From Chitinophagaceae bacterium UBA7600 (GTDB taxonomy: Bacteria > Bacteroidota > Bacteroidia > Chitinophagales > Chitinophagaceae): DNA of 51,261 nucleotides. This document shows, in pieces, positions 1 to 8,356 of this stretch. The DNA is taken from positions 265 through 51,525 of the forward strand of contig DLKC01000035.1 of NCBI GenBank assembly GCA_002478885.1, read 5' to 3'. Within the stretch, counting starts at the first letter, position 1. Each line of letters starts with the position of its first letter. The notes under the pieces are model-generated. The model was given only the letters and a program-made list of their open reading frames with translations, was not told where the DNA came from and made no database searches. The translations under genes were made by a program, and so were the position numbers.

Positions 1-1
1 A

Positions 2-649
2 TTCCGCTTTACCCCAGCTATGCTTTTCGCAATTGGATTTGTGAGCCTGTTCATATCCGGTGGGTTGACTGGAATTTGGCTAGGTAACTCTGCACTTGAT
101 ATACACTTGCATGATACTTACTTTGTTATTGCCCACTTTCATATAGTAATGGGTGTAGCTAGCATGTTCGGGATGTTTGCTGGTATTTATCATTGGTTCC
201 CTAAAATGTATGGAAGATATTTAAATAACAATCTTGGTTATATACATTTTTGGATGACGATGATAGGTGCCTACCTCATTTTCTGGCCAATGCATTACGA
301 AGGATTGGCAGGTATGCCAAGAAGGTATTATGACTATAGTGTATGGGAAAGTTTTAAGCAATTTGCTGAATTAAATAGGTTTATAAGCACTGTTGCAATG
401 ATTGTTTTTGCTGTTCAGCTAATGTTCCTGGCAAACTTTTTCTATTCGATTTTCAAAGGTAGAAAGGTAACAAGCACTAACCCGTGGGGTTCAAACACGT
501 TGGAGTGGACAACACCTATTCGGCCAGGACATGGTAACTGGGCTGGTGAAATTCCTGAAGTACACCGTTGGGCTTATGACTATGGTAAAGACGGTAAGGA
601 TTTCATACCACAAACCACGCCAGTCGGAGATGATGAGAGCGTTCATTAG
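2..649 (+). CDS. ctaD: Cytochrome c oxidase subunit I, C-terminal part (gene starts before the window)
   Basis: This is the last 215 codons of the heme-copper oxidase catalytic subunit, which reduces oxygen to water in the inner membrane. The reading frame is open from base 2 with no start, so the gene is cut by the window edge. The segment HDTYFVIAHFH near residues 36-46 holds the histidine pair that binds heme a3 and heme a in this family, and the HD just before it is the usual Mg site. Four hydrophobic segments follow, then a soluble tail with WGSNTLEW and GEIPEVHRW, as in Bacteroidota subunit I. It heads the oxidase cluster. A strong terminator follows, so the next gene probably has its own promoter. 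Confidence 0.95.
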   Translation, partial: FRFTPAMLFAIGFVSLFISGGLTGIWLGNSALDIHLHDTYFVIAHFHIVMGVASMFGMFAGIYHWFPKMYGRYLNNNLGYIHFWMTMIGAYLIFWPMHYEGLAGMPRRYYDYSVWESFKQFAELNRFISTVAMIVFAVQLMFLANFFYSIFKGRKVTSTNPWGSNTLEWTTPIRPGHGNWAGEIPEVHRWAYDYGKDGKDFIPQTTPVGDDESVH

Positions 650-706
650 CGACCGGTTAATAAATAAAACGGCTGAGACTTTTAGGTAATTATCAAACTT
701 TATAAC

Positions 707-730
707 GCCCTGAATTTTCAGGGCTTTTTT
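707..730 (+). terminator. Rho-independent terminator after ctaD
   Basis: GCCCTGAA at 707-714 pairs with TTCAGGGC at 717-724, and six T follow. It lies 58 bases past the ctaD stop. Confidence 0.85.
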
Positions 731-787
731 AAATACAAAAAGCGCAGGTTGTTTTGGAAGTTCATTGAAACGCGACCTGGATTAGTG

Positions 788-1738
788 ATGGGGAAAGCAA
801 TAAATAAGTCTGCATCTTTTACTTTGGCATCTAAAGTGAAAGACTATTTTCAACTGATCAAATTCACCCTCAGTTTTACAGTAGTTTTTTCATGTGTTAT
901 ATGTTATTTACTCGCGCCTGATATTGTTAGTTACGATCTTAAAATGATTATCGTGCTTTTTGTCGCGGGACTGTTGATTACGGGCAGTGCAAATGCAATC
1001 AATCAGGCAAGTGAAAAGGATACCGACGCGGTAATGAAACGGACCTCTAAAAGGCCGGTCGCAGATGGAAGAATGCCTGTAAAAGAGGCGTACACTTTTG
1101 CACTTATAGCCGGCGTTATCGGCGTGTGGATGATGTATTATTTCTTTAATTTGTCATCTGCACTTTTATCTGCTTTCAGCCTTTTTTTATACGCGTATAT
1201 ATATACGCCTTTAAAAAAGGTAAGTTCTGTGTCAGTGTTGATTGGTGGATTGCCCGGGGCGTTACCCTGTCTTATAGGATGGGTTGCTGCCACAAATGTT
1301 TTCAGCCCTTTTGCGGTTGTGGAGGGAACGAACATATCGAATGGAGCAGGATGGTCTTTATTTGGTCTGCAGTTTTTATGGCAGTTTCCACATTTTTGGG
1401 CAATTGCCTGGGTAGCGCATAACGACTACTCGAAAGCTGGATTCAAACTACTGCCGGGCGGAGGAGCGCCAACGCGAATGACCGCGCTTCAGGCAATTGC
1501 ATATGCTGTGATGATGATTCCTGTGGGTGTGTTGCCCTATTATTTTGGCTTGACGGGAATAGTAAGTTTTTGGGTTGTAATCGCTGCAAACCTGTTCATA
1601 CTAATTCAATGTGTGCGGCTCTATATAAGCATGGATGTTGGCGCTGCAAGAAGGGTAATGTTTAGCAGCTACATTTACTTGCCGGTTGTGTTACTGGCAT
1701 TGCTGGCGGATAAATTGAGTTATGCTTTACTCAACTAA
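788..1738 (+). CDS. ctaB: Protoheme IX farnesyltransferase (heme o synthase)
   Basis: UbiA-family polytopic membrane enzyme that adds a farnesyl group to heme b to give heme o, needed for heme a in the neighbouring oxidase. The first prenyl-diphosphate motif reads NQASEKDTDAVMKRTSKRP; its first acidic position is Glu instead of the usual Asp. The second conserved loop reads HNDYSKAGFKLLP. About eight to nine hydrophobic segments are visible. The frame is open back to a TTG at 749, but the ATG at 788 starts closer to where family members begin, so I use it. Its place between ctaD and the subunit III genes fits oxidase assembly. Confidence 0.93.
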   Translation: MGKAINKSASFTLASKVKDYFQLIKFTLSFTVVFSCVICYLLAPDIVSYDLKMIIVLFVAGLLITGSANAINQASEKDTDAVMKRTSKRPVADGRMPVKEAYTFALIAGVIGVWMMYYFFNLSSALLSAFSLFLYAYIYTPLKKVSSVSVLIGGLPGALPCLIGWVAATNVFSPFAVVEGTNISNGAGWSLFGLQFLWQFPHFWAIAWVAHNDYSKAGFKLLPGGGAPTRMTALQAIAYAVMMIPVGVLPYYFGLTGIVSFWVVIAANLFILIQCVRLYISMDVGAARRVMFSSYIYLPVVLLALLADKLSYALLN

Positions 1739-1773
1739 CAGAGAAGTCGAATGGTATTGCTGATTATTGATGT

Positions 1774-1825
1774 GCGGTAAAAGGGAGTGACACAACGTAG
1801 ACGAGCACTGGTTTTAAAGCTGGTC
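1774..1825 (-). repeat. Dispersed intergenic repeat, variant (B) core, copy B1
   Basis: On the minus strand the core reads GTTGTGTCACTC (1785-1796 on the plus strand as its complement). It lies in the 113-base gap between ctaB and the first subunit III gene. It shares the flanking layout with the copies near 16690 and 49570. Confidence 0.6.
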
Positions 1826-1851
1826 AAAAAAGATTCTAATAAATCAACGTG

Positions 1852-2427
1852 ATGATGACAACGGTGAGCAGTAATCAAAGAAACAGAATTCACCCGCATA
1901 AGTTTACATTGTGGGTGGCGATGGGCAGCATCATAATGATGTTCGCGGGATTAACAAGTGCCTATATCGTGCGCAGTAACCAGGCCAACTGGCTCCAGTT
2001 TTCCATGCCTGTTGTATTTTGGTATTCTACGGTTGTTATCATGCTTAGCAGTCTTACAATGCATCTTTCTCTGAAAGCATACAAGGCTAGGGAAATGCAG
2101 CGTTACCGCAAACTCATTTCCATTACAGCGTTTCTTGGTGTGTTGTTTGCAATTTTGCAAGGTTACGGGTTTATTTCTTTAAGTGGTCACGGCGTGTTGT
2201 TATTGGGGCAAGGCAGTAATCCATCTGCCTCGTTTCTGGCCATTATTACCGGCTTGCACATATTACATGTATTGGCTGGTGTAGTGGTGCTTGTTGTTAT
2301 TTTTTTAAAGGCATTCAGTACAAAATCCAAAGTATACAGCGCGGTTCCCATCGAGATCGCAACCACTTACTGGCATTTCGTTGATATTTTATGGGTGTAT
2401 CTGTTTATTTTCTTTATGTGGATATAG
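1852..2427 (+). CDS. Cytochrome c oxidase subunit III-like protein (first copy)
   Basis: A 192-residue polytopic membrane protein of the subunit III family, with five hydrophobic segments. Family hallmarks are the N-terminal HPHKFTLWVAMGSIIMMFAG, the GLHILHV segment and the C-terminal YWHFVDILWVYLF. Bacteroidota oxidase loci commonly have two subunit III-like genes in a row, and the gene at 2665 is the other. GTG at 1849 is followed by ATG codons at 1852 and 1855, and the exact start cannot be settled. Subunit III stabilises subunit I and has no redox centre itself. Confidence 0.88.
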   Translation: MMTTVSSNQRNRIHPHKFTLWVAMGSIIMMFAGLTSAYIVRSNQANWLQFSMPVVFWYSTVVIMLSSLTMHLSLKAYKAREMQRYRKLISITAFLGVLFAILQGYGFISLSGHGVLLLGQGSNPSASFLAIITGLHILHVLAGVVVLVVIFLKAFSTKSKVYSAVPIEIATTYWHFVDILWVYLFIFFMWI

Positions 2428-2430
2428 CAA

Positions 2431-2490
2431 CATGAGGTGCCCGGCTTTTAAATAATGCTCAGCAGTTGTTGCGTCGCACACTTAAGCTGT
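2431..2490 (+). repeat. Dispersed intergenic repeat, A core, copy A1
   Basis: Perfect core GTTGCGTCGCAC at 2468-2479, preceded by CCGGCT at 2441 and followed by ACTTAAG. It sits in the 237-base gap between the two subunit III genes. Confidence 0.8.
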
Positions 2491-2633
2491 AACAAGCAAA
2501 TGGACAAAAAGGGATTGTTGGAACATATCAACGCTTTTTAAAATAAATATAAGCGACAGTAAGGCTGTTAAAAAATCTTTGCTGATCGCGGAAAAAAGTT
2601 ATCATTTTATATGCCCAATTAATGGGTAGCCAA

Positions 2634-2641
2634 TAAATTTG
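2634..2641 (+). promoter_or_regulatory. Possible -7 promoter box for the second subunit III gene
   Basis: TAAATTTG matches the Bacteroidota -7 consensus TAnnTTTG exactly and lies 23 bases before the ATG at 2665. I see no convincing -33 TTG at the right distance. Confidence 0.4.
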
Positions 2642-2664
2642 CAAACGAAACCTTTATCATTAAC

Positions 2665-3345
2665 ATGTCAACAACAACTGCACCCACAGCAACCAAACAC
2701 TGGAGTGGCGGCAAGAGCCCTTTCAATGTAGAGTACGGTAAACTAATGATGTGGTATTTTTTGATGAGTGACGCCTTCACATTTGGCGCATTTCTTATTT
2801 CTTATGGTACCACAAGGTTTGCAACAAATGGCTGGCCCAACCCCAATGAAGTCTTTAATTCATTTCCGCTTGCGCCGGAAGGTGTGCATGCTCCGCTTGT
2901 ATTCGTGAGCATTATGACCTTTATACTCATTATAAGTTCGGTTACTATGGTGCTTGCGGTACACGCAGGTCATAACATGGACAAAAAGGGCGTGGTTAAG
3001 TACCTTATCTGGACTATTATTGGAGGTCTTGCTTTCTTAGGCTGCCAGGCATGGGAATGGACTCATCTTTTTCATGAAGGCGCATGGTGGGGTCGCAATC
3101 CTTTTCCTAATGCAGATGGTACCATCTCGACAACAAATTTCACGAACTTCTTTTTTACCATAACAGGCTTTCATGGGTTTCACGTATTTTCCGGAGTGGT
3201 TATAAATGTAATTATGCTGATAATGACGCTTCAGAATAAGTTTGAAAACCGTGGTCATTATTTAATGATAGAAAAGGCTGGCTTATACTGGCACTTTGTA
3301 GACCTTGTTTGGGTATTTGTATTCACTTGTTTTTATCTTCTCTAA
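2665..3345 (+). CDS. ctaE: Cytochrome c oxidase subunit III
   Basis: A 226-residue subunit III with five to six membrane segments. Recognisable pieces are KLMMWYFLMSDAFTFG near residue 26, the QAWEWTHLFHEG segment, TGFHGFHVFSG and the terminal LYWHFVDLVWVFVF. It probably pairs with the shorter subunit III-like protein just upstream. A -7 box and a 237-base gap before it suggest a separate transcript start. The next gene begins 25 bases after its stop, so the two are likely cotranscribed. Confidence 0.92.
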   Translation: MSTTTAPTATKHWSGGKSPFNVEYGKLMMWYFLMSDAFTFGAFLISYGTTRFATNGWPNPNEVFNSFPLAPEGVHAPLVFVSIMTFILIISSVTMVLAVHAGHNMDKKGVVKYLIWTIIGGLAFLGCQAWEWTHLFHEGAWWGRNPFPNADGTISTTNFTNFFFTITGFHGFHVFSGVVINVIMLIMTLQNKFENRGHYLMIEKAGLYWHFVDLVWVFVFTCFYLL

Positions 3346-3370
3346 ATTCAAATCGAAAAAAAGTTTCAGC

Positions 3371-3808
3371 ATGGAACATACATCAGCTGTTTTGCATCAG
3401 GACCATAATGTTGGAGGTGGTAAGAAAGAGATTGTAAGAGTGACCGTTATTCTGTCTGTTCTTACAATTGTAGAATTGATATTGGGTTTTATTATGATGG
3501 GGATGGATGAAGGCTTTCTTAAGCATTTTATTAAAGGAGCAATCGTTATTTTGATGTTGGCAAAGGCCTTTTACATAGTTGGATATTTTATGCATCTTAA
3601 ACATGAGCTTCGTAACCTGATCATGACTATCGTTGTTCCTTTGTTTTTGTTTGTATGGTTTATTATTGCTTTTCTTTCAGATGGTAATTCATATAAAAAT
3701 CTCAGAAACACTTACGACAGGTTTCATTACGATCATTCGCAAATGAAAATGGAAAAAAAAGAACCTGAGTCAAAAGGCAAAGAAGAGAAACATGGTGAAA
3801 TGAATTAG
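3371..3808 (+). CDS. Cytochrome c oxidase subunit IV (prokaryotic type)
   Basis: A 145-residue protein with three membrane segments and a charged C-terminal tail rich in Lys and Glu. HFIKGAIVILMLAKAFYIVG and YFMHLKHE are the family signature. The frame is open from 3305 inside the preceding gene, but the ATG at 3371 gives the usual length. It follows subunit III closely and is followed by a terminator, so it is the last gene of that transcript. It is a small accessory subunit without cofactors. Confidence 0.88.
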   Translation: MEHTSAVLHQDHNVGGGKKEIVRVTVILSVLTIVELILGFIMMGMDEGFLKHFIKGAIVILMLAKAFYIVGYFMHLKHELRNLIMTIVVPLFLFVWFIIAFLSDGNSYKNLRNTYDRFHYDHSQMKMEKKEPESKGKEEKHGEMN

Positions 3809-3845
3809 CCTGAGCGATCAATGTAAAATATTTTCCTAATGCTAA

Positions 3846-3873
3846 ACCATCGCCCCGCTGCGGTGGTTTTTTA
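3846..3873 (+). terminator. Terminator after the cox subunit genes
   Basis: ACCATCG (3846-3852) pairs with CGGTGGT (3861-3867, one GU pair) around an eight-base loop, followed by a T-rich run. It lies just before the SCO gene. Confidence 0.75.
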
Positions 3874-3885
3874 TTAATTAGTCAC

Positions 3886-4695
3886 ATGAATAAAAAAGCG
3901 TTGGTAGCAATTTGTATAGCGGTGTTCATCCCACTTGGGAGTTATTTGCTGGTCAAGTTCGCCAGCGATGACGCTGTGGTTTTACCGCGTCACTATTTGC
4001 CCGATTCTATTGTTAACACGGTGAGAGACGGTAAAGTAACATCTGATACGGTTTGGCATAAAGTAGGAAATATCCGGCTTCAGAATCAGTTGGGGGATAC
4101 TGTCAATTTATACGACATTAACGGAAAGATAATCGTTGCAGACTTTTTCTTTACCAGTTGCGCTTATGTATGTCCGAAGCTTACTGCAAACATGGCGAAG
4201 TTGCAGCAGTCTTTTTTAAAAGGTGGCGATCCGATGGATAAACCCGACACGTCGATTGTTCAATTTGTGTCTTTTACAATAGATCCCGAAAGAGATTCAG
4301 TAAGGGCACTAAAAGCATACGCAGATAAATACAAAGTTAACCACGACAATTGGTGGATGTTGACCGGCCCCAAGGATACTATTTACAATTTTATTTTCCA
4401 GGAGTTAAAAGTGGACAAGTATGATTCTACTGCAGTGATAGATCCTAATTTTGCTCATACGCAGCGATTTGTATTACTTGACAAGAACTTTAATGTGCGG
4501 GGCTTTTACAATGGGCTAGACACGATTTCGCTTGCACAGATGTCGAAAGATATTGGTTTGCTGATGCTTGAAAAGGAAACCAACCCGGAGCCACTGCCTT
4601 TTGATCCGTTGCAAATGGGAGTGTTTTTTGTCATTACGCTGATTATTGTAATAATCGCGATAAGCATTTTATTTAGAAAAAGGGACAAACACTAA
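3886..4695 (+). CDS. SCO1/SenC-family copper chaperone
   Basis: A membrane-anchored, thioredoxin-fold protein that delivers copper to the CuA centre of cytochrome oxidase. The copper ligands are visible: CAYVCP (CxxxC) near residues 92-97 and the His of AHTQRFVLL near residue 191. An N-terminal hydrophobic segment (residues 4-25) and a second one at the C-terminus (about 244-263) suggest anchoring at both ends, unlike classical SCO proteins with a single N-terminal anchor. It sits 12 bases before the DUF420 gene, a pairing common in oxidase-assembly clusters. Confidence 0.9.
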   Translation: MNKKALVAICIAVFIPLGSYLLVKFASDDAVVLPRHYLPDSIVNTVRDGKVTSDTVWHKVGNIRLQNQLGDTVNLYDINGKIIVADFFFTSCAYVCPKLTANMAKLQQSFLKGGDPMDKPDTSIVQFVSFTIDPERDSVRALKAYADKYKVNHDNWWMLTGPKDTIYNFIFQELKVDKYDSTAVIDPNFAHTQRFVLLDKNFNVRGFYNGLDTISLAQMSKDIGLLMLEKETNPEPLPFDPLQMGVFFVITLIIVIIAISILFRKRDKH

Positions 4696-4707
4696 ACGAG
4701 ACGATTA

Positions 4708-5292
4708 ATGTTGGCAGCATCATTTAGTAAGAATGACAAAAAAGCAAAAAGACTGATCTGGATTTTTTCAGTGATTGTTTTTTCAGCAGTTGCATTACTT
4801 GGAAATTTTAAACTGGATATCCATTTGGGCTTCGACGTCCACAATTTTGCCATGGCAAATGCTTTTATCAATACAGCTATAGCCATATTGTTGCTGGCCG
4901 CATTAATTTCCGTAAGGATGCAGAAATATGCGGTGCACAAAAAATTGATGCTCTCAGCTCTGGTTCTTTCAATATTGTTTTTGGTTTCTTATATAATGCA
5001 TCATTTGCTTGCTGGTGAAGCAAAGTTTGGAGATGCAAATCATGATGGCACACTTTCCGGTGCCGAAGCAACTGCAGTTGGCTATATGAGGACCCTTTAC
5101 CTTATTATTCTTTCAACGCATATTGTTCTTGCTGCCGTAATTCTTCCATTTATACTCTTTACTGCCTATCGGGCGTTAATTGCGGAATATCCGGTTCATA
5201 AGAGGCTGGCTCGATATACTTGGCCACTCTGGTTTTATGTTGCCGTTACAGGACCCGTTATATATTTTATGATTAAACCCTATTATAGTTAG
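4708..5292 (+). CDS. DUF420 membrane protein with an EF-hand-like loop
   Basis: A 194-residue membrane protein of the DUF420 family, which is found beside oxidase and SCO genes and is thought to help oxidase assembly; its biochemical role is unknown. Four to five membrane helices carry the conserved histidines (DVHNFAMANAFIN, AVHKKLM, MHHLLAG, STHIVLA, VHKRLARYTWP). Between helices, residues 109-120 read DANHDGTLSGAE, which fits the Ca-binding EF-hand loop with acidic or oxygen ligands at positions 1, 3, 5 and 12 and Gly at 6. That loop is unusual for a small polytopic protein. Its spacing from the SCO gene implies cotranscription. Confidence 0.85.
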   Translation: MLAASFSKNDKKAKRLIWIFSVIVFSAVALLGNFKLDIHLGFDVHNFAMANAFINTAIAILLLAALISVRMQKYAVHKKLMLSALVLSILFLVSYIMHHLLAGEAKFGDANHDGTLSGAEATAVGYMRTLYLIILSTHIVLAAVILPFILFTAYRALIAEYPVHKRLARYTWPLWFYVAVTGPVIYFMIKPYYS

Positions 5293-5446
5293 GCTGCAGT
5301 AGGAATATTTCCGGTTCGCTGTTATCATAGCACATCAGGGACAATACGCTTATAAACTTTTTGGATGGGCTTTAAAAAAATAGGCCTGCCCTAAACAGAG
5401 CTGGCCGTTGCTAACCTATGAAAAACACCTAGTTAAATATCTTTGA

Positions 5447-5875
5447 CTAATTCTTTATTTTTCTTGTGGGAGATTGCCGTATGCCCGGGTATTTTTTTCT
5501 CCTTTGTCGGTCCTGTAACTCTTTCTTCAAAATGTCCCTTAAATTTTTTTCCGAGACAAACACCTTGTTCACTCTTGTATCGTTACTCAAAATGCCCTTG
5601 AAGTTACCCTTATATTTTTTCCTTATTTCTACAACCTTCTCTTCAAATGCTACTTCATCATTCGGATGATCTTTCTTTGCTTGCTTAACTTCAGCAAAGT
5701 ATTGATTGTAAACTGGCCAGAATTTTTTGGACTCATCGGGAGTTAAATTCAACTCCTTAGACATATACTCTACCTTAACAGACTCCACCTGATTCGTTGC
5801 ATTATCCCGTGTCTGTCCGTCACAAATATAGAATTGTGAAAACAATATAGAAACAACAAAAAACATTTTTTTCAT
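5447..5875 (-). CDS. Small exported protein of the sigma/anti-sigma operon (Spy/LTXXQ-like)
   Basis: About 142 residues with a signal peptide starting MKKMFFVVSILF, then a helical, highly charged body. The segment MSKELNLTPDESKKFWPVYNQY resembles the LTxxQ-type helices of periplasmic Spy/CpxP proteins; similarity is by pattern only. An ATG at 5887 directly follows the stop of the upstream gene (TAA then ATG), so the protein could start four residues earlier. The C-terminus is basic (RQRRKK). Its position after the anti-sigma-like gene suggests it is an envelope-stress effector or sensor, which is inference. Confidence 0.7.
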   Translation of the reverse strand: MKKMFFVVSILFSQFYICDGQTRDNATNQVESVKVEYMSKELNLTPDESKKFWPVYNQYFAEVKQAKKDHPNDEVAFEEKVVEIRKKYKGNFKGILSNDTRVNKVFVSEKNLRDILKKELQDRQRRKKYPGIRQSPTRKIKN

Positions 5876-5887
5876 CTTTAACCACAT

Positions 5888-6604
5888 TTAAATACCCTTA
5901 ACATTTTTTTCATTGCTGCCGTTACTTTCATCAAGATAACGCTCAATTTCTTCATCACTGGCATCCATAAGTAAATTCTGTAACTGGGTATCCTGCGAGT
6001 TTGATGCGGGGCTAATATCATCGCCCTGATGGTCATATTTCAGGTAATTAATAATATCATCATCGTTCAGGGTTGCCAGGCGTTGCTCAATACTAAGCGG
6101 CTTATTTAGATTCTTTGTATGTTGGTGTACATATAGAAAAGAGGTGCTTGCAATCACAAACAATACCGAAGCGGCAACAGCATAGTGAAGTGCTCGCTTG
6201 AATTCAGCTGTCAAAGAAACCACATTTGCTTTCCCCTTAAACAAATCAATATCTTTCGCTAAATTTTCGAAATAATTTTCCGGAAGGCTGTAAATGTTCT
6301 TCTTTTGAATCTTATTGAGCGCTGGCGCAACTTCCTCGAGTTCGGCTTCTACATCATTTTGCTTTTTTTCCTGTGACTTGATCTTCTGCAAAATGTTGTT
6401 AGCAAAATTTTCAAAATACCCGGAAGGCAAGGAATATACGCTACTGCTATCAGTAAGCGTCGTCAACTTAACGGTACCAAGAATAATTTCTGGCAATGAA
6501 TTGAAATACCCCGCCGGATCCTTGTATGGGCATTGCTTGGCAAGGCTGCTTAACAACGGCGAAATCTCTTTTAATTCTTGTTTTATGTATTCTTGTTCTT
6601 GCAT
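5888..6604 (-). CDS. Membrane anti-sigma factor-like protein with internal repeats
   Basis: A 238-residue protein directly downstream of an ECF sigma gene, with one membrane segment near residues 139-159. The cytoplasmic N-terminal half holds three copies of a motif of form P..YFe.L...I, at residues 26-41, 57-72 and 105-120. The first and third are also preceded by similar acidic helices (ELKEISPLL and ELEEVAPAL). The part after the membrane segment is acidic. No zinc-binding anti-sigma (HxxxCxxC) motif is visible, so the role is inferred from context and topology. Confidence 0.7.
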   Translation of the reverse strand: MQEQEYIKQELKEISPLLSSLAKQCPYKDPAGYFNSLPEIILGTVKLTTLTDSSSVYSLPSGYFENFANNILQKIKSQEKKQNDVEAELEEVAPALNKIQKKNIYSLPENYFENLAKDIDLFKGKANVVSLTAEFKRALHYAVAASVLFVIASTSFLYVHQHTKNLNKPLSIEQRLATLNDDDIINYLKYDHQGDDISPASNSQDTQLQNLLMDASDEEIERYLDESNGSNEKNVKGI

Positions 6605-6641
6605 TTTAACAAAACTATAGACCTTACACGCTATAAAAAGT

Positions 6642-7187
6642 TTAATTATTCTTTATGTATTCCTCAATTTTCCTTGCTGCATGATGGTAGCTTGCTTTGA
6701 GAGCTCCTTCGCTTGTATCTAATACCCGGCTCATTTCCTCGTATGGCATCTCATCAAAATACCGGAGATTAAAAACAATTCTTTGCTTTTCGGGTAGCTG
6801 CTGAATAGCCAATTGCAGTTTCCATTCCAGCTTATTTGCATCAAAGTTGCTGTCTGCAACGACTTTATTGGCCAAATTATGTTCAACATCAGACATACTT
6901 ATCGCCGATCTTTTTTTTGACTGCTCCAGGATACTGAGCGACTCATTGGTGGCAATTCTGTAAAGCCAGGTATATAACTGGCTATCTTCTCTAAAATTTT
7001 CAAGCCCGTTCCACACCTTAATAAACATATTTTGCATTACATCATTGGCATCGTCATGGTCGACTACCATCCTTCGTATATGCCAATACAAACGCTCCTG
7101 GTATTTCTTAATAAGCGCTGTAAACGCCTTCTCTTTGGTACCTGGTTGCCTGAATAATTGCAACAGTTCCTTATCTTCAAGCTGCAT
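6642..7187 (-). CDS. ECF-type RNA polymerase sigma factor (sigma-70 family)
   Basis: A 181-residue ECF sigma factor that redirects RNA polymerase to a small regulon. Region 2 is clear at residues 46-62 (DANDVMQNMFIKVWNGL) with the following LYTWLYRIATNES. Region 4 runs from about residue 131 (LPEKQRIVFNLRYFDEMPYEEMS) to the end and contains the helix-turn-helix. It is the first gene of a three-gene minus-strand operon with the anti-sigma-like and exported proteins, 37 bases apart. A terminator separates it from the transketolase gene upstream. Confidence 0.92.
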   Translation of the reverse strand: MQLEDKELLQLFRQPGTKEKAFTALIKKYQERLYWHIRRMVVDHDDANDVMQNMFIKVWNGLENFREDSQLYTWLYRIATNESLSILEQSKKRSAISMSDVEHNLANKVVADSNFDANKLEWKLQLAIQQLPEKQRIVFNLRYFDEMPYEEMSRVLDTSEGALKASYHHAARKIEEYIKNN

Positions 7188-7216
7188 GCAGAGTCAACTT
7201 TTGTAGGCTAAAATGG

Positions 7217-7248
7217 AAAAAACTCACCCTTATAAAGATGAGTTTTTA
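7217..7248 (-). terminator. Terminator between transketolase and the sigma operon
   Basis: Read on the minus strand, ACTCATC pairs with GGTGAGT (one GU pair) around an eight-base loop, flanked by A and T runs. It would end the transketolase transcript before the sigma gene. Confidence 0.6.
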
Positions 7249-7278
7249 TTAATAAAGTTTAAAAAGGAAATTCTTTTA

Positions 7279-8241
7279 TCATTTCTTTCTGGAAATGGCT
7301 TTTTCCGCTGCAGATACAATGTCAACAGCCTCAAGGCCATATTTCTTTAATAATTCTTCCGGCTTGCCACTCTCACCAAAAGTGTCTTTTGTGCCAACCA
7401 ATTCCACCGGTGCCGGGCAATTTGATGATAACACTCTTGAAACACTCTCTCCCAGACCACCTAGTATGTTATGCTCCTCGCACGTAACGGCACAACCTGT
7501 CTTTTTAACTGAAGCAATTATCGCCGCCTCGTCAAGCGGCTTTATTGTATGTATATTAATCAATTCAACACTTAATCCCTTTTCCTCGAGTATACGGCCA
7601 GCCTCAATTGCTTTCCATACCATGTGCCCGCAAGCGAAAATACTGATATCAGTTCCCTCACTAAGCTGTTGCGCTTTACCGATCACAAAATCACTCCCGT
7701 CTTCTTTTGTAAAGTTCGGCCATTTTGGTCTGCCAAACCTTAAATATACAGGTCCATTGTAGTCAGCTATCGCTATTGTCGCAGCTTTGGTTTGATTAAA
7801 ATCACAAGGTACAATCACGGTCATGCCCGGCAACATTTTCATAAGGCCAATATCTTCCAGTATCTGGTGAGTGGCGCCGTCTTCGCCTAGTGTAAGACCG
7901 GCGTGGCTGGCACAAATCTTTACGTTTTTGCCGCTGTATGCGACACTTTGCCTGATCTGGTCGTAAACCCTGCCAGTACTAAAGTTGGCAAAAGTAGTAG
8001 TATACGGAATTTTGCCTCCAATTGTTAAGCCGGCAGCAATACCAATCATATTTGCTTCTGCAATTCCACACTGAACAAAACGGTTGGGAAAGTCTTTTAT
8101 AAAAGGCCCCAACTTTAAGGAGCCTGCAAGGTCGGCTGTTAACACTACCACATTTTCATTCGCTTTGCCCGCTGCATAAATACCTTCACCAAAACCGCCC
8201 CGCGTTTCCTTTTCGTTTAATACCTGTATGTCTTTTAGCAT
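7279..8241 (-). CDS. Transketolase, C-terminal subunit (pyrimidine-binding and C-terminal domains)
   Basis: A 320-residue protein matching the second half of transketolase, as encoded by the split two-gene form. The pyrimidine-binding domain is at about residues 10-165, with CGIAEANMIGIAAGL carrying the glutamate that activates thiamine diphosphate and THQILEDIGLMK downstream. The C-terminal domain starts near residue 190. The N-terminal thiamine-diphosphate domain is needed for activity and is normally encoded just upstream, but here the upstream neighbour is galE after a 208-base gap. The partner must lie elsewhere. Confidence 0.88.
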   Translation of the reverse strand: MLKDIQVLNEKETRGGFGEGIYAAGKANENVVVLTADLAGSLKLGPFIKDFPNRFVQCGIAEANMIGIAAGLTIGGKIPYTTTFANFSTGRVYDQIRQSVAYSGKNVKICASHAGLTLGEDGATHQILEDIGLMKMLPGMTVIVPCDFNQTKAATIAIADYNGPVYLRFGRPKWPNFTKEDGSDFVIGKAQQLSEGTDISIFACGHMVWKAIEAGRILEEKGLSVELINIHTIKPLDEAAIIASVKKTGCAVTCEEHNILGGLGESVSRVLSSNCPAPVELVGTKDTFGESGKPEELLKKYGLEAVDIVSAAEKAISRKK

Positions 8242-8292
8242 AAAAACCGTTTAGTTAGTGTTTGATATGTTTGATTTTAAAATCCTTTTTTT

Positions 8293-8356
8293 AAACCAGC
8301 TTCAGTTCCCTTGTTAGGCATCGTTGCGTCGCAATCCTTTCAAGGCCTGTGCAGGC
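8293..8356 (+). repeat. Dispersed intergenic repeat, A core, copy A2
   Basis: Core GTTGCGTCGCA at 8323-8333 (last base A not C). It aligns with the copy at 16766 over a longer stretch on both sides of the core, including a trailing GTGCAGGC. Confidence 0.7.

Noticed and set aside
1138..1335. Minus-strand open frame inside ctaB
   Set aside because: It is a shadow of a well-supported membrane enzyme gene.
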